Assembly: GCA_024958715.1 (NCBI GenBank)
Contig: JANWUS010000012.1
Span: 1-64,000 of the forward strand
Direction of reading: 5' to 3'
Origin: Cyanobium sp. FGCU52
Lineage (GTDB): Bacteria > Cyanobacteriota > Cyanobacteriia > PCC-6307 > Cyanobiaceae
Length of the DNA: 64,000 nucleotides
Program-made: the position numbers and the translations under genes
Notes under the pieces: model-generated
The model's input: the letters and a program-made list of their open reading frames with translations, nothing else
Databases searched by the model: none
Told to the model about the DNA's origin: nothing
In this document: piece by piece, positions 48,363 to 60,059 of the stretch
Layout: each line of letters starts with the position of its first letter
Position numbering within the stretch: position 1 is the first letter of the stretch

Positions 48363-49676
48363 TCAGATCGGGCCGGAGGTCTCCAGCAGCCGACGCCGCA
48401 GGCGATCCAGGGCCTCACCGGCGCTCACGGCCTGGATCCACGACCGACCGCGGCGGGCGCCGAAGCGCACCGGAGCGCTGCGGGTTTCCTCCGGGCCGGC
48501 CACGGCGATGTGCACCAGGCCCACGGGTTTGTCGGCGGTGCCGCCACCGGGGCCCGCCACGCCGGTGATCGCCACCGACCAGTCGCTGCCGGTGATCCGC
48601 CGCACCCCCTCGGCCATGGCGGAGGCCACCGGATCGCTCACGGCTCCCCAGCGCTCCAGGTCGCCTGCACTCACACCCAGCAGATCCCGCTTCACGGCAT
48701 TGGCATAGGCGATCACCCCGCCCAGGAACACGTCGGAGGCCCCGGGCACCGCCGCCAGGGAGGCCCCGAGGCCACCGCCCGTGCAGGATTCGGCCACCGC
48801 CAGCGTCGCGCCGCGGCGGCGCAGCAACTCCAGCACCACCGACGCCAGGCTGTCGCCGTCGGCGCCGTAGAGATCGATGCCGCTGCGCTGGCGCAGGTCG
48901 GCCTCCACCGGCTCCAGCAGGCGGGCGGCGGCGGCGGCATCGTCGGCGCGGGCCGTGAGCCGGAGCGTCACCTCGCCGGTGCCGGCATAGGGCGCCACGG
49001 TGGGATTGGGCGAGTCCAGCCAATCCCCCATCCGCTCCGCCAGGGACGACTCGCCCACCCCCCAGAAGCGCAGGGTGCGGCTGGCGAACACCCCCTGGGA
49101 GAGGCCGGCCTGCCGCAGCCAGTCGGCCGCCGTGGCCTCCCACATCGCCCGCATCTCACTGGGCACCCCCGGAAAGGTGAGCACCGTGAAGCCGGGACAG
49201 AGGCCGGGATCGCCCCCCTGGGGATCGGGGGTCCAGATCATGCCCGGGGCGGTGCCGGTGGGATTGGGAAGGATCTCGGCCCCCACAGGCAAAAGCGCCT
49301 GGCGGCGGTTGCTGGCCGCCGCTGGACGGCCGCGGCCGGCGAGCTTGGCCTGGATGTCGGCCCACACCTCGGGACGCTCCTCGAGCGGCGCGCCGAAGGC
49401 GGCGGCGATCGCCTCGGTGGTGAGGTCGTCGGGGGTGGGACCGAGGCCGCCGGTGGTGATCAGCACCCGGCAGCGGCCCGCGGCCTCCCGCAGCGCGGCG
49501 ATCAGCCGCTGGCGGTTGTCCCCCACCACCCCCTGGCGGTGATGGGGAATCCCCAGGGCGGCCAGCTGCTCCGCCAGCCAGCGGGCATTGCCGTTGAGGA
49601 TCGAGCCCAGAAGCAGCTCGGTGCCGACGCACAGCACCTCCACACCCCCCGGGCCCTTGGGCAGGGAGCCGCTCAC
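48363..49676 (-). CDS. cinA: CinA family protein (competence/damage-inducible)
   Basis: 437 residues. N-terminal MoaB/MogA-like domain ([52 protein letters not shown]) and a C-terminal PncC-type NMN deamidase domain ([57 protein letters not shown]). Fused CinA hydrolyses ADP-ribose or nicotinamide mononucleotide and is linked to competence. The GTG 49676 start overlaps the stop of the WecA-type gene (GTGA). Confidence 0.94.
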   Translation of the reverse strand: MSGSLPKGPGGVEVLCVGTELLLGSILNGNARWLAEQLAALGIPHHRQGVVGDNRQRLIAALREAAGRCRVLITTGGLGPTPDDLTTEAIAAAFGAPLEERPEVWADIQAKLAGRGRPAAASNRRQALLPVGAEILPNPTGTAPGMIWTPDPQGGDPGLCPGFTVLTFPGVPSEMRAMWEATAADWLRQAGLSQGVFASRTLRFWGVGESSLAERMGDWLDSPNPTVAPYAGTGEVTLRLTARADDAAAAARLLEPVEADLRQRSGIDLYGADGDSLASVVLELLRRRGATLAVAESCTGGGLGASLAAVPGASDVFLGGVIAYANAVKRDLLGVSAGDLERWGAVSDPVASAMAEGVRRITGSDWSVAITGVAGPGGGTADKPVGLVHIAVAGPEETRSAPVRFGARRGRSWIQAVSAGEALDRLRRRLLETSGPI

Positions 49677-50755
49677 CCCGCCTCCTCCTGCATCGAGCGG
49701 CGGCAGGCCACCAGCACGCCGATCAGGATGGCCGTGGCCAGCCCCAGCCAGAGGAAGCGCATCTCGGCGTTGGCCAGCACCAGCGCCAGGGCCGCCAACC
49801 ACTGGGTGAAGGCATAGATCAGCACCACCGTGCGGCGATGGCTGAAGCCGGCCCGCAGCAGTCGGTGGTGCAGGTGACGGCGATCGGGGTAGAAGGGCGA
49901 ACGGCCTTCGCTGAGGCGGCCCATGATCACCGCCGACATGTCGGCCAGCGGGAGGGAGAGGATCAGCAGCGGCAGCAGCAGGCTGACGCTGGTGAGTCCC
50001 TTGGCCGGGCCCACGATGCTGATCGCCGCGAGGGCGAAGCCAAGGAAATAGGAGCCGCCATCGCCCATGAAGATCAGGGCGGGGTTGAAGTTGTGGCGCA
50101 GGAAGCCGAGGCAGGCCCCCGCCAGCGCGGCCGCCAGCAGGCCGGCGGCGGGCTGGGCCAGGCTGAAGCTCACCGACAGCAGCCCCACCGCAGCGATCCC
50201 GCTGACACCGGCGGCCAGGCCGTCGAGACCATCGAGCCAGTTGATGGCGTTGGTGATGCCCACCAGCCAGATCACGGTGGCGAGCTGGCCGAGGGGCTCA
50301 GGCAGCACCACAGCAGGGTTCCCCCCAAGCAGACCGAAGGGGAGTTCGATCGTGCCGATCCGCACCCCCTGATGCCAAACGGCCACCGCCACCAGCACCT
50401 GGCCCGCCAGCCGCGGCAGGGGCGGCAGGGCGAACAGGTCGTCCGCCAGGCCGATGACGAAGTAGCAGAGGGCCCCGGCCAGGGTGGTCCAGATCAGCTG
50501 GTCCTTGTCGGGCGGGAGCTCGGCGAAGCCCCCCAGCCGCCAGGTGAGGGCCAGGGCCAGGCTGAAGCCCGCCACGATGGCGATACCTCCGAGCCGCACC
50601 ATCGGCCGGGTGTGCTGCTTGCGCGGGTCGGGGGTGTCCACCAGACCCCAGCGCAGACCGGCCCGGCGGACCAGGGGAACGATCGCGGCGGTGAGCAGGG
50701 CCGCCGTGACCAGGGTGAGCAGCGCCGCCGCGTTGGGGCTGTAGGCAAGGGTCAC
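49673..50755 (-). CDS. MraY/WecA-type polyprenyl-phosphate sugar-1-phosphate transferase
   Basis: 360 residues, about eleven membrane segments. Loop motifs: [18 protein letters not shown], the catalytic aspartates in [42 protein letters not shown] and the HHRLL motif in [17 protein letters not shown], which favours the WecA/TagO group over MraY. It loads a GlcNAc-type sugar on a lipid carrier for surface polysaccharide. ATG 50755; translationally coupled to cinA. Confidence 0.88.
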   Translation of the reverse strand: MTLAYSPNAAALLTLVTAALLTAAIVPLVRRAGLRWGLVDTPDPRKQHTRPMVRLGGIAIVAGFSLALALTWRLGGFAELPPDKDQLIWTTLAGALCYFVIGLADDLFALPPLPRLAGQVLVAVAVWHQGVRIGTIELPFGLLGGNPAVVLPEPLGQLATVIWLVGITNAINWLDGLDGLAAGVSGIAAVGLLSVSFSLAQPAAGLLAAALAGACLGFLRHNFNPALIFMGDGGSYFLGFALAAISIVGPAKGLTSVSLLLPLLILSLPLADMSAVIMGRLSEGRSPFYPDRRHLHHRLLRAGFSHRRTVVLIYAFTQWLAALALVLANAEMRFLWLGLATAILIGVLVACRRSMQEEAG

Positions 50756-50813
50756 GGGCGGCGGGCCTGGGAACAGCGGGCCTGGAGCGTCAGATTACGG
50801 GCAGTGGGAAGGG

Positions 50814-52091
50814 TCAGGCGGGTTGAAGTTCCCGCCGGGCGGCATAGAGAGGGAAGCGGAGGCAGAGGGCGGCGACCCGCTCGCGGCAGCGGAGCTCGAT
50901 CGCGCTGTCCTCCGGATTCAGCAGCCGGTCGGCGATCACATCGGCCACTTCGCGGAAGGCGTCGGCGTCGAAGCCACGGGTGGTGCAGGCGGCGGTGCCC
51001 AGCCGCAGGCCGCTGGTGACGAACGGCGACTGGGGATCGAACGGCACCGTGTTCTTGTTGGCGGTGATGTGCACCTCGCTCACCAGCGCGTCGGCCACCT
51101 TGCCGGTCATGCCGATGCTGCGCAGATCGAGCAGCACCAGATGGTTGTCGGTGCCGCCGCTCACCACGGCGATGCCGCGCTCCTGGAGGCGCGTGGCCAG
51201 GGCCTGGGCGTTGGTGATCACCTGCTGGCTGTAGGTGCGGAAGGAAGGCTGGAGCGCTTCGCCGAAGGCCACGGCCTTGGCGGCGATCACGTGCTCGAGC
51301 GGACCGCCCTGGGTGCCGGGGAACACCGCCTTGTCGAACTGCCTGCCGAACTCGGCGTCATTGCAGAGGATCAGGCCGCCGCGCGGGCCCCGCAGGGTCT
51401 TGTGGGTGGTGGTGGTGACCACATGGCAGTGGGGCAGGGGGCTGGGGTGTACCCCGGCGGCCACGAGGCCGGCGATGTGGGCCATGTCGGCCAGCAGGTA
51501 GGCCCCCACCTCATCGGCGATGGCCCGGAAGGCGGCGAAGTCGATGGTGCGGGGATAGGCCGAGTAGCCGCACACGATCAGCTTCGGCCGGTGCTCCAGA
51601 GCCAGCTGGCGGATCGTGTCGAAGTTGAGCTGCTGGGTTTCGGGATCGACGCCATAGTGCACGGCCTTGAACCACTTGCCGCTCACGTTCACCGGTGAGC
51701 CGTGGGTGAGGTGGCCGCCGTGGGAGAGATCCATCCCCAGAATCGTGTCGCCGGGCTGCAGCAGGGCCAGGAACACCGCGAAGTTCGCCTGGGCGCCGCT
51801 GTGGGGCTGGACGTTGGCCCAGGCGGCGCCGAACAGCTGCTTCGCGCGCTCGATCGCCAGCTCCTCGATCGCGTCGACGTGCTCGCAGCCGCCGTAGTAG
51901 CGCTTGTGGGGCAGGCCTTCGGCGTACTTGTTAGTGAGCACCGAGCCCTGGGCCTCCATCACGGCGCGGGAGGCGAAGTTCTCGCTGGCGATCAGTTCCA
52001 GATGGGTCTGCTGACGATCAAGCTCCCGGCCGATCAGGGAGGCGATGGCGGGATCGCTGCTGGCGAGCGGTGCGTCGATGGAATCCGCCAT
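50814..52091 (-). CDS. glyA: Serine hydroxymethyltransferase
   Basis: PLP enzyme converting serine to glycine and making methylene-tetrahydrofolate, the carbon donor for Thy[50 protein letters not shown] lysine in [14 protein letters not shown] and [18 protein letters not shown] are intact. 425 residues from ATG 52091. A terminator lies upstream of it on the same strand. Confidence 0.97.
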   Translation of the reverse strand: MADSIDAPLASSDPAIASLIGRELDRQQTHLELIASENFASRAVMEAQGSVLTNKYAEGLPHKRYYGGCEHVDAIEELAIERAKQLFGAAWANVQPHSGAQANFAVFLALLQPGDTILGMDLSHGGHLTHGSPVNVSGKWFKAVHYGVDPETQQLNFDTIRQLALEHRPKLIVCGYSAYPRTIDFAAFRAIADEVGAYLLADMAHIAGLVAAGVHPSPLPHCHVVTTTTHKTLRGPRGGLILCNDAEFGRQFDKAVFPGTQGGPLEHVIAAKAVAFGEALQPSFRTYSQQVITNAQALATRLQERGIAVVSGGTDNHLVLLDLRSIGMTGKVADALVSEVHITANKNTVPFDPQSPFVTSGLRLGTAACTTRGFDADAFREVADVIADRLLNPEDSAIELRCRERVAALCLRFPLYAARRELQPA

Positions 52092-52149
52092 GGGGAGCCG
52101 TGCGGGGATGCCCGATCGTAGGCAACGCCAGGGCGCGGGGCCCGGCATG

Positions 52150-52170
52150 AAAAAAGGGGCCAATGGCCCC
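52150..52170 (-). terminator. Intrinsic terminator after tRNA-Arg
   Basis: Minus-strand stem GGGGCC / GGCCCC with loop ATT followed by six T, 10 bases after the tRNA-Arg 3' end and before glyA. It should end the tRNA transcript. Confidence 0.8.
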
Positions 52171-52179
52171 CTGAACAAA

Positions 52180-52253
52180 CGCGCCTGGAGAGATTCGAAC
52201 TCCCGACCCTCTGATCCGTAGTCAGATGCTCTAATCCGCTGAGCTACAAGCGC
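52180..52253 (-). tRNA. tRNA-Arg (anticodon ACG)
   Basis: 74 nt. Acceptor GCGCTTG/CAGGCGC (with G-U), D arm TAGCTCAGCGG, anticodon stem TCTGA/TCAGA with loop CTACGGA giving ACG (wobble inosine expected), T loop TTCGAAT. CCA not encoded. Confidence 0.96.
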
Positions 52254-52410
52254 CTGGTACATGCCGTGAAGCAAGCCTCGAACAGGTAGCGAGCCGGAGC
52301 TCACACCCGCGTTCGGCTTTGCCATTCTCACCGCACGGGGGGCCCATCCGTCAACCACCGGCTCCGGGGCGGGGGAGGGCATGATCGGAGCCGAACCCGC
52401 GCCGTTCCCC

Positions 52411-52662
52411 ATGCCGATCCGCTGGTACGGCCCCGCCGACCCCACCGACCCCACCTACCGGCATTTCGACCGGATCGTCAATCTCACCCTGCACGCCGCC
52501 CTGTTCGCCGCGATCAACAGCGGCCTGTGGGTGATCCAGGGCATCCGCCATCCCTGGCCTCACCTGGAGCGTCTCACCCTGGCCTGGGCCGTGGTGCTGG
52601 CGATCCATGGCAGCGTGGTGATCCTGCTCCGGCCCCGGCCGGATCCGCCGACCTCGCCATGA
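52411..52662 (+). CDS. 2TM-domain small membrane protein
   Basis: 83 residues: [20 protein letters not shown], then hydrophobic [20 protein letters not shown], a short loop with HPWPHLERL, and [18 protein letters not shown]. This matches the bacterial 2TM-domain family, function unknown. ATG 52411; an ATG at 52381 is possible but adds a non-conserved decapeptide. The stop overlaps the DUF3181 start (ATGA). Confidence 0.8.
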   Translation: MPIRWYGPADPTDPTYRHFDRIVNLTLHAALFAAINSGLWVIQGIRHPWPHLERLTLAWAVVLAIHGSVVILLRPRPDPPTSP

Positions 52663-52946
52663 CCCTCGCCGCCCACGATCTCGAGGAACTCACCCGTTCC
52701 CTCGCCGAGCGCCTCTATCTCGACATCGCGGGCTGGCACCTCTACCTGGGCGACGCGAAGCTGGCCGAGACCCTGGCGGTGGAATGCGCCGGCCGGCTGG
52801 ACCAGGGCGCGGCCGTGGCGGCCAGGCAGGCCCTGGAGGCGGTGCAGGTGCCGATCGGGGGTGGCGCCACCCGGCTGCCCCTGGCCCGGCTGATCCCTGC
52901 GGGGCAGCTGCGGGATCTGGAGGAAACGCTGGAGCCGTTCTGCTGA
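52659..52946 (+). CDS. DUF3181 protein
   Basis: 95 residues: LEELTRSLAERLYLDIAGWHLYLGDAKLAETLAVEC, then a helix with VAARQALEAVQVPIGGG and PLARLIPAGQLRDLEETLEPFC. Cyanobacteria-specific DUF3181, soluble, unknown function. Coupled to the 2TM gene by a 4-bp overlap. Confidence 0.8.
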   Translation: MTLAAHDLEELTRSLAERLYLDIAGWHLYLGDAKLAETLAVECAGRLDQGAAVAARQALEAVQVPIGGGATRLPLARLIPAGQLRDLEETLEPFC

Positions 52947-52986
52947 GACCGGCTGCCGATAGGGTACCGGTCGTTGCGGTGGGCCC

Positions 52987-53244
52987 GTGCTTATCGTTGA
53001 GGTCACCAACGCCCGTGATGTGGTCCGGCAACGCATCGGTCGCCTGGGGGGTCGCCTGATCGGCAAGGTGGTGGATGCCGAGGCCCAGGTGGAGAAGGCC
53101 CTGATCCAGGAACTGGAAACGGCCTTCCGCGAATTCGGCATCGAGGCCCGCATCTTCTCGGTGGATGGGCCGGCGATGCTCGGCCGCTCCCACCTCGAAG
53201 TCCCCGTGCACGTGCGCGAGGAGCGGGAGATCCGCCTGAGCTGA
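52987..53244 (+). CDS. Conserved hypothetical protein
   Basis: 85 residues from GTG 52987: MLIVEVTNARDVVRQRIGRLGGRLIG, VEKALIQELETAFREFGIEARIF, SVDGPAMLGRSHLEVPVHVREEREIRLS. It looks like an alpha/beta fold with no membrane segment. Not recognised. Third gene of the plus-strand run starting at 52411; convergent with murJ. Confidence 0.7.
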   Translation: MLIVEVTNARDVVRQRIGRLGGRLIGKVVDAEAQVEKALIQELETAFREFGIEARIFSVDGPAMLGRSHLEVPVHVREEREIRLS

Positions 53245-53248
53245 GGGC

Positions 53249-54889
53249 TCAGGCCCGCCCCGGCAGCCGGCGCTGCAGGGTGGCGAGCATCTCCCTCACC
53301 TCGGGGACGCCCGCGAGCGAGGCCGCCAGGCCGTAGACGGCCGTTCCCATGGCGCTGGCCAGACCGCAGCGGAACAGCAGGGCCAGCAGACCGGCTGGCC
53401 AGGCCACCCGATCGGCCACGACCCAGGCCGCCGCCGCCCCCAGCACGGCCGCACCCAGCAGCAGGCCGGTATCCCGGACCCAGTCGCGCAGCGGCAAGAC
53501 TCCAAGCTGGGCCTGCAGGGCGAGCAGCAGTCCGACCGTGGTGATCAGGTTGACGGCCACCGTGGCCAGCACCAGCCCGGCCGCACCGGCATTGAGCATC
53601 GGCAGCTGCAGGCCCCAGCCCGGGGTCGGTCCGCCGGTGAAGGCCCAGCAGAACACGGCATTGAGCCCGATTCCCGCCACCGACCAGCGGAAGGGGGTGT
53701 TGGCATCGCCGAGGGCATAGAAGACCCGCACCAGCACATCCCTGGCCAGGTAAGCCGGCATGCCGAGGCCATAGGCCATCAGCAGCTGACCCACAAGATC
53801 GGCGGCGCTGCGGTCGAAGGCTCCGCGCTGGTAGATCAGGGCCACGATCGGGCCCGCCAGGGCCACCATCAGCGCCCCGAGGGGCAGCATGCTGGCGTTG
53901 GAGAGCATCAGACCCTGGCGGATGCGGGAGACCAGCTCCGGCCGGTCCTCGGGCGCCGTGAGCCTGGAGTACACGGGCAGGAGCGGCACCAGCAGGGCAT
54001 TGGAGATCAGCCCCAGCGGGGTCTGGACCAGCAGGTTGGCGTAGCCCAGGCCCGCCGCCGCCGCCGGCATTCCCGAGGCGAAGAACAGCGACACGAACAC
54101 GTTGATCTGCAGCATCCCGGAGGAGAGGGTGGCCGGACCCATCACCTTCAGGACCTCGCGCACGCCGGAATCGCGCCAGTCCCAGACCAGCTTCAGCTTG
54201 TTGAGGCCCTCCTTGGCGAGGGCCGGCAGCTGGATCAGCCACTGGAGGATCGCTCCCAAGGTGGTGCTGGCGGCAAGCACGATGCCCCCCACGACAGCCG
54301 CGGAAGGCTGGGTGATGCCGCTGCCCAACTGCCACCACAGCAATCCGATGCCGCCGATCACCGCCACGCTGGAGAGCAGCGGACTCACCGACGGCAGCCA
54401 GTACACATCGGCGGCATTCAGAGCTCCGAAGCCCAGACCGATCAGACCGGCGAACAGCGCCATCGGCGCCATCCAGCGCAGCTGCAGCACGGCGATGCGG
54501 TGGCGTTCGGCATCGAGGGCCGGCCCCACCAGGTCGATCAGCGGATCGGCGAACAGCACCAGCAGCACGGTCACGGCGATCAGGCCCGCCCCCACGATCG
54601 TGTTGATCGCCGCCAGCACATGGGCGCTCTCCTCGCGGGGGCGCCGTGCCAGCACGCTCACCATGGCGCTGTGGAACGGACCGTTGATGCCGCCGAGAAG
54701 GATCAGCAGGAAGCCCGGCAGCACGTAGGCGTAGTTGTAGGCGTCGTAGGCGGCGCCGACCCCGAAGGCGGCGGCGATGACCTGCTGGCGCACGAGCCCC
54801 GCCACCTTGCTGAGGGCGGTGGCGATCGCCACGATCAGCGCGATGCGCCGCAGGGAGCGGGCCTGCGGGTTCGCCGGGGAATTCGCCAT
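53249..54889 (-). CDS. murJ: Lipid II flippase MurJ
   Basis: 546 residues, about fourteen membrane segments of the MOP superfamily. [31 protein letters not shown], the conserved [22 protein letters not shown] and [14 protein letters not shown] loop are typical of MurJ/MviN. It moves lipid II across the plasma membrane. ATG 54889 (MANSPANP); the longer frame upstream overlaps sfsA antisense and is not real. Divergent from sfsA. Confidence 0.95.
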   Translation of the reverse strand: MANSPANPQARSLRRIALIVAIATALSKVAGLVRQQVIAAAFGVGAAYDAYNYAYVLPGFLLILLGGINGPFHSAMVSVLARRPREESAHVLAAINTIVGAGLIAVTVLLVLFADPLIDLVGPALDAERHRIAVLQLRWMAPMALFAGLIGLGFGALNAADVYWLPSVSPLLSSVAVIGGIGLLWWQLGSGITQPSAAVVGGIVLAASTTLGAILQWLIQLPALAKEGLNKLKLVWDWRDSGVREVLKVMGPATLSSGMLQINVFVSLFFASGMPAAAAGLGYANLLVQTPLGLISNALLVPLLPVYSRLTAPEDRPELVSRIRQGLMLSNASMLPLGALMVALAGPIVALIYQRGAFDRSAADLVGQLLMAYGLGMPAYLARDVLVRVFYALGDANTPFRWSVAGIGLNAVFCWAFTGGPTPGWGLQLPMLNAGAAGLVLATVAVNLITTVGLLLALQAQLGVLPLRDWVRDTGLLLGAAVLGAAAAWVVADRVAWPAGLLALLFRCGLASAMGTAVYGLAASLAGVPEVREMLATLQRRLPGRA

Positions 54890-54952
54890 CGGGCGGGGCG
54901 CGGGGCCGATCGGAACGGACGGCAGTATGGCCGCCACCACCGCCCGTGCCCC

Positions 54953-55753
54953 GTGAGCTCCGCCCCCACAAGCGCGGTCCCCGCCGCCCCTGTCACCGTG
55001 CGGCCGGCCGGAACGCTGGTGGAGGGGGTGCTGCAGCGCCGCTACAAGCGGTTCCTGGCGGACGTGGAGCTGGCCGACGGCCGCGTGGTGACGGCCCATT
55101 GCCCCAACACCGGCCCGATGACGGGCGTGCTGCATCCCGGCGGCCGGGTGCGGCTGCGTCCCAGCGCCTCCCCCACCCGCAAGCTGGCCTGGACCTGGGA
55201 GCAGGCCGAGGTGCCCGGAGCCAACGGCGCACCGGTCTGGGTGGGGGTCGACACCTCCCTGCCCAACCGGCTGGTGCGAGCCACGATCGAGGCCGGCTGC
55301 CTCGAGCCCTGGCTGGGGCCGATCGGCAGCATCCGGGCCGAGGTTCCCTACGGGGTGGATCGCCGCAGCCGCATCGATCTGCTGCTCACCCCGGCGGAGG
55401 GGGCAGCGGATCCGCGGCCGATCTGGCTGGAGGTGAAGAACACCACCTGGACCCAGGGCAGCCTGGCCCTGTTCCCGGACACCGTCACCGAACGGGGCCA
55501 GAAGCATCTCGAGGAGCTCACCGCCCTGGTGCCCGCAGCCCGGGCCGTGCTGCTGCCCTGCCTCAGCCGGGGGGATGTGGACCGCTTCGCCCCCGGCGAT
55601 GCGGCCGATCCCCGCTACGGCGAGCTGTTCCGCGCCGCCCGGGCGGCGGGGGTGGAGGTGCTGCCCTGCCGCTACGGCTTCGACACCGGCGCGGTGCAGT
55701 GGCTGGGGGTGGCGGAGGTGCTGGATCGCCCGCCCGCCGCCGGAGCCCCATAG
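54953..55753 (+). CDS. sfsA: SfsA family protein
   Basis: 266 residues from GTG 54953. [55 protein letters not shown] and [16 protein letters not shown] define the family (sugar fermentation stimulation protein, nuclease-like fold, DNA binding in E. coli). Physiological role in cyanobacteria unknown. ispH begins 26 bp after. Confidence 0.93.
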   Translation: MSSAPTSAVPAAPVTVRPAGTLVEGVLQRRYKRFLADVELADGRVVTAHCPNTGPMTGVLHPGGRVRLRPSASPTRKLAWTWEQAEVPGANGAPVWVGVDTSLPNRLVRATIEAGCLEPWLGPIGSIRAEVPYGVDRRSRIDLLLTPAEGAADPRPIWLEVKNTTWTQGSLALFPDTVTERGQKHLEELTALVPAARAVLLPCLSRGDVDRFAPGDAADPRYGELFRAARAAGVEVLPCRYGFDTGAVQWLGVAEVLDRPPAAGAP

Positions 55754-55779
55754 AGTCGGCCCAGACGGAACCTGACGCC

Positions 55780-56976
55780 GTGGATACCCGGGCCTTCAAG
55801 CGCTCCCTGCACCATTCGGAGCGCTACAACCGCCGCGGCTTCGGCCTGGGAGAGGAGGTGGCCGGCAGTCTGCAGACGGCGTACCAGAGCGACCTGGTCG
55901 CCAGCCTGCGCACCAACGGCTACGAGCTGCGCGAAGGGCGGCTGACCGTGCGGCTGGCGGAGGCCTTCGGCTTCTGCTGGGGGGTGGAGCGGGCGGTGGC
56001 CATGGCCTACGAGACCCGCCGCCACTACCCGAGCGAGCGGATCTGGATCACCAACGAGATCATCCACAACCCCTCGGTGAACGCCCATCTGCGCGAGATG
56101 GACGTGCGCTTCATCCCCGTCGACGGTGGGGTGAAGGACTTCTCCGAGGTGGCCGGCGGCGATGTGGTGATCCTGCCGGCCTTCGGGGCCACGGTGCAGG
56201 AGATGCAGCTGCTCAACGAGCGCGGCTGCCACATCGTCGACACCACCTGCCCCTGGGTGTCGAAGGTGTGGAACACCGTGGAGAAGCACAAGAAGCAGGC
56301 CTTCACCTCGATCATCCACGGCAAGGTCAAGCACGAGGAGACCCTCGCCACCAGCTCGTTCGCGGGCACCTACCTGGTGGTGCTGGATCTGGCGGAAGCC
56401 CAGATGGTGTGCGACTACATCCTCGGCAAGGGCGACCGGGAGAGCTTCATCGCCCGCTTCGCCAAGGCCAGCTCCCCCGGCTTCGACCCCGACCGCGACC
56501 TGCTGCGGCTGGGCGTGGCCAACCAGACCACCATGCTCAAGAGCGAGACCGAGGAGATCGGCCGCATGTTCGAGCGCACATTGTTACAGCGCTTCGGCCC
56601 GGCCGAGCTGAACGAGCACTTCCTGGCCTTCAACACGATCTGCGACGCCACCCAGGAGCGCCAGGACGCCATGTTCTCCCTGGTAGACGAACCCCTCGAC
56701 CTGCTGGTGGTGATCGGCGGCTACAACTCCTCGAACACCACCCACCTGCAGGAGATCGCGGTGAGCCGCGGCATCCGCTCCTTCCACATCGACACGCCGG
56801 AGCGGATCGGGCCGGGCAACCGGATCGAGCACAAGCCGCTCGGTGCGGAACTGGTGGTGGAGGAACCGTTCCTGCCGGAGGGCCCGATCCGGGTGGGCAT
56901 CACCTCCGGCGCCTCCACACCGGATCGGGTGGTGGAAGACGTGATCCGGCTGCTGATCGAGCTGAGCAGCGGCTGA
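55780..56976 (+). CDS. ispH: 4-hydroxy-3-methylbut-2-enyl diphosphate reductase
   Basis: Last step of the MEP isoprenoid pathway, making IPP and DMAPP with a [4Fe-4S] cluster. Cluster cysteines are in [28 protein letters not shown] and [13 protein letters not shown]. 398 residues, the longer cyanobacterial/plant form, from GTG 55780. It supplies precursors for carotenoids such as those used by CrtR. Confidence 0.96.
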   Translation: MDTRAFKRSLHHSERYNRRGFGLGEEVAGSLQTAYQSDLVASLRTNGYELREGRLTVRLAEAFGFCWGVERAVAMAYETRRHYPSERIWITNEIIHNPSVNAHLREMDVRFIPVDGGVKDFSEVAGGDVVILPAFGATVQEMQLLNERGCHIVDTTCPWVSKVWNTVEKHKKQAFTSIIHGKVKHEETLATSSFAGTYLVVLDLAEAQMVCDYILGKGDRESFIARFAKASSPGFDPDRDLLRLGVANQTTMLKSETEEIGRMFERTLLQRFGPAELNEHFLAFNTICDATQERQDAMFSLVDEPLDLLVVIGGYNSSNTTHLQEIAVSRGIRSFHIDTPERIGPGNRIEHKPLGAELVVEEPFLPEGPIRVGITSGASTPDRVVEDVIRLLIELSSG

Positions 56977-57089
56977 CCCAGGCGTCTGCGCTGGCACATC
57001 CGATCCTGGGGAGGGGTGTCATCGCTTTAGATTTGCCACTGATTCGATCGCCCACCCGCGGGCGGTGGAGCCTGGGCCCATCAGGGGCG

Positions 57090-57836
57090 ATGATCGTCAG
57101 AGGAGTTCCGTCGTTGCCGCTTCCGGTCTCCCCTCCCGTTTCCCGCCGCCGTTCCCCCGCACTGACCCCCAGCAGCCCGACGACGACGGAGGAGCCGACG
57201 ACCGTGCTTCGCCACAGCGACGATCCGCGCGTACGGCGCTATTTCAGCCATTTCGCCGACCTGATGGAGATGCGGGCCCCCGCCCCGGTGGTGGCCTCCT
57301 ACCTCGACCGTCACGAGGGCTGGTTCCGGCGCTGCGCCGCGCCGATGGCGGTGAACCCCCTGGGCACCGATGGCTACGTGCTCACCCTCGGCCGGTTCGG
57401 CAACTTCGGCTTCGAGGTGGAGCCCACCATCGGCCTCGAGCTGCTGCCCGAGCAGGAGGGGGTGTACCGGATCGCCACCGTGCCGGTGCCCGAGGCCGAC
57501 CTCAGCCTGCAGGAGCTCTACGACGTGGTCTTCAACGCCTCCCTGCGGCTCGATGAGGCGGCGGGGGCCGAGGAGCAGGCCAAGGAGATCTCCCACGAGG
57601 AGGTCGACCGGCTGATGGCCCACACCCTGGTGCGCTGGGAGCTGGATCTGGCGGTCTGGATCCGGCTGCCGGGGATGATCACCCTGCTGCCCGAAACCCT
57701 GGTGCAGACCAGCGGCGACCGGCTGCTGCGCCAGATCGTGCGTCAGATCTCGCGGCGTCTCACCTGGAAGGTTCAGGAGGATTTCCACGCCAGTCACGGC
57801 ATCCCCTGCCCCCCCCGGCGACGGGCCCGCTTCTGA
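57090..57836 (+). CDS. DUF1997 protein
   Basis: About 248 residues from ATG 57090, or about 210 from GTG 57204; the conserved part begins at RHSDDPRVRRYFSHFADLMEMRAPAPVVASYL. GWFRRCAAPMAVNPLGTDGYVLTLGRFGNFGFEVEP and LDLAVWIRLPGMITLLPE fit DUF1997, a cyanobacterial/plastid family with an SRPBCC-like look. Function unknown. The N-terminal part is Ser/Pro/Thr-rich. Confidence 0.78.
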   Translation: MIVRGVPSLPLPVSPPVSRRRSPALTPSSPTTTEEPTTVLRHSDDPRVRRYFSHFADLMEMRAPAPVVASYLDRHEGWFRRCAAPMAVNPLGTDGYVLTLGRFGNFGFEVEPTIGLELLPEQEGVYRIATVPVPEADLSLQELYDVVFNASLRLDEAAGAEEQAKEISHEEVDRLMAHTLVRWELDLAVWIRLPGMITLLPETLVQTSGDRLLRQIVRQISRRLTWKVQEDFHASHGIPCPPRRRARF

Positions 57837-57872
57837 CGGCCAGCCCAGGGGAGTGGGAGGGCCTGCCGATTC

Positions 57873-58343
57873 TCAGCTGCCGGTGAGGATCTTGTTCACG
57901 ATCTGCATGCCGGAGACGGCCTGCCAGAGGAAGAGGGTCATCAGCGACATGTTCAGGCCCACGTGCACCTTGCGGGCCACCAGGTTGCCCTGCTGCATCA
58001 GGGGCGAGAGGGCGGCGGCCACGGCCACCAGCGCCGTCATGGCCAGGCCCACCAGCAGGTGCGGACCGACGAACAGCTTGCCGTTGTTGGCCCAGGTCAC
58101 GGCCAGGCCGCCGATGCACCCCAGCACCATCAGGGCCAGAACCCCGCTGCCGAACAGGTAGTGGCGGCGGGCGAACTGCCCCTTGATCAGCTCCTTGCGG
58201 GTCTCGGCATCGGCGGTGCGCGTCTTCTTCGCCTTGATGCCGAGCACCATGGCGTAGGCCGACAGGCCCAGCAGCACCCACATCAGCAGGGGGTGCACCA
58301 GGCTCAGCGCGAGGGGCAGGGGGAAGGGGGCGGCTTCGGCCAT
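57873..58343 (-). CDS. DUF4079 membrane protein
   Basis: 156 residues with four hydrophobic segments. LSLVHPLLMWVLLGLSAYAMVLGIKAKKTR, HYLFGSGVLALMVLGCIGG, VGPHLLVGLAMTALVAVAAAL and VHVGLNMSLMTLFLWQAVSGMQIV match the cyanobacterial DUF4079 family; the histidines could bind haem, which is inference. ATG 58343, downstream of purH on the same strand. Confidence 0.82.
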   Translation of the reverse strand: MAEAAPFPLPLALSLVHPLLMWVLLGLSAYAMVLGIKAKKTRTADAETRKELIKGQFARRHYLFGSGVLALMVLGCIGGLAVTWANNGKLFVGPHLLVGLAMTALVAVAAALSPLMQQGNLVARKVHVGLNMSLMTLFLWQAVSGMQIVNKILTGS

Positions 58344-58410
58344 GGGGGGACGACAGGGAGCCGGGCCGGGGCCGCGGCGGGCGCTGCGAAGCTACAACCG
58401 CCGCGGCACT

Positions 58411-60000
58411 TCAGTGGAGGAAGTGCCGGCGACCGGTCACCACCATCGCCAGCCCCAGCTCGTCGCAGGCGCGGATCGAATCGGCGTCGCGCACGCTGCC
58501 ACCGGGGTGGATCACCGCGGTGATGCCGTGGCTGGCGGCCAGCCGCACCGTGTCGTCGAAGGGGAAGAAACCGTCGCTGGCCAGCACGGCCCCACGGGCG
58601 GCCTCACCCGCGGCGGCCAGGGCCAGCTGGGCCGCACCGACCCGGTTGGTCTGGCCGGCGCCGATGCCCAGGCTCACCCCGCCTTTGGCCACCACGATCG
58701 CGTTGGAGCGGACATGCCGCACCAGCTGCCAGGCGAAGCGCAGGTCGCGGAGTTCCTGCTCGCCCGGGGCGCGCTGGCTGGGCAGCTGCCAGCCGTCGGG
58801 TTCGATCGGCCGATCATCGGACTCCTGCACCAGCACCCCGCCGAGGATGCTGCGCAGCTGGCGGCGGGCGGCCCGCTCGATCGCCGCGGGCGCCAGCTCC
58901 AGCAGTCGCAGGTTCGACTTGGCCGCCAGACGCTCGCGGGCGGCGGGCAGGAAGACAGGGGCCACCACGCACTCCAGAAACAGGCCGGCCAGGTGCTCGG
59001 CCGCTTCGCCATCCACCGGGCCGTTGAGGGCGACGATGCCGCCGAAGGCCGACACCCGGTCGGCGTCGAGGGCCCGCAGCAGAGCATCGGCGGGGCTGGT
59101 GCCGGTGGCCACGCCGCAGGGATTGGTGTGCTTGATCACCACCGCCGCCGGCGTCACCCCCGCGAAGGTGGCGTCGCCGTAGCCGAACTCGCGCACGGTG
59201 GCCAGGGCCGCCTCGAGGTCGAGCAGGTTGTTGTAGCTGAGTTCCTTGCCCTGGAGCTGGTGGGCCGCGCCCCAGCCGGCCTCGGGCTCGGAGTGCCAGG
59301 TGGCGCCCTGGTGGGGGTTTTCGCCATAGCGGAGGGTCTGACGGGCGGGCAGATCCAGGGTCAGCGGGGCGGCGGCGACCGCGGCGGCCTCGCTGGCTGC
59401 CTCATTGGCGGCCTCGCGGGCCAGGCGCTCCTCGATCCAGCGCTGGATGGCGCCGTCGTAGGCGGCGGTGTGGGCGAAGGCCGCCAGGGCCAGCCGGCGA
59501 CGCAGGGCCCCGTCCACCGCCCCGGCCTCCAGGGCCGCGAGGAAGCCGGCGTACTGGGCCGGATCGGTGAGCACCGCCACGTCGGCGTGGTTCTTGGCCG
59601 CCGCCCGCACCATCGCGGGACCGCCGATGTCGATGTTCTCGATCGCCGTCTCCCAGCTCACCTGCGGGTCGGCCACGGTGCGGCGGAAGGGATAGAGGTT
59701 CACCACCACCACATCGATCGGATCGATGCCCTGGGCCTCCAGATCGGCCCGGTGGGAGGGATCGTCGCGGCGGGCCAGGATCCCGCCGTGGATGCGGGGG
59801 TGGAGGGTCTTGACCCGGCCGCCCAGGATCTCGGGAGCGCCGGTGTGGTCGGCCACCCGGGTGACGGGAAGTCCCGCGGCGGCCAGGGCGGCGGCGGTGC
59901 CGCCGCTGGAGAGCAGCCGATAGCCATGACGCAGCAAGCCCGTGGCCAGGGGCACCAGCCCCTCCTTGTCGGACACGCTGAGGAGGGCCGTGGGGGCCAT
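58411..60000 (-). CDS. purH: Bifunctional AICAR formyltransferase / IMP cyclohydrolase
   Basis: Final two purine steps. N-terminal MGS-like cyclohydrolase ([67 protein letters not shown]) and C-terminal formyltransferase ([44 protein letters not shown]). 529 residues from ATG 60000. Divergent from the esterase gene. Confidence 0.97.
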   Translation of the reverse strand: MAPTALLSVSDKEGLVPLATGLLRHGYRLLSSGGTAAALAAAGLPVTRVADHTGAPEILGGRVKTLHPRIHGGILARRDDPSHRADLEAQGIDPIDVVVVNLYPFRRTVADPQVSWETAIENIDIGGPAMVRAAAKNHADVAVLTDPAQYAGFLAALEAGAVDGALRRRLALAAFAHTAAYDGAIQRWIEERLAREAANEAASEAAAVAAAPLTLDLPARQTLRYGENPHQGATWHSEPEAGWGAAHQLQGKELSYNNLLDLEAALATVREFGYGDATFAGVTPAAVVIKHTNPCGVATGTSPADALLRALDADRVSAFGGIVALNGPVDGEAAEHLAGLFLECVVAPVFLPAARERLAAKSNLRLLELAPAAIERAARRQLRSILGGVLVQESDDRPIEPDGWQLPSQRAPGEQELRDLRFAWQLVRHVRSNAIVVAKGGVSLGIGAGQTNRVGAAQLALAAAGEAARGAVLASDGFFPFDDTVRLAASHGITAVIHPGGSVRDADSIRACDELGLAMVVTGRRHFLH

Positions 60001-60059
60001 GGGACGGCAGGGGATCGGTTCGGACGCCAACCTACGCAGCAGCAGCAGCACCGCGTCCC

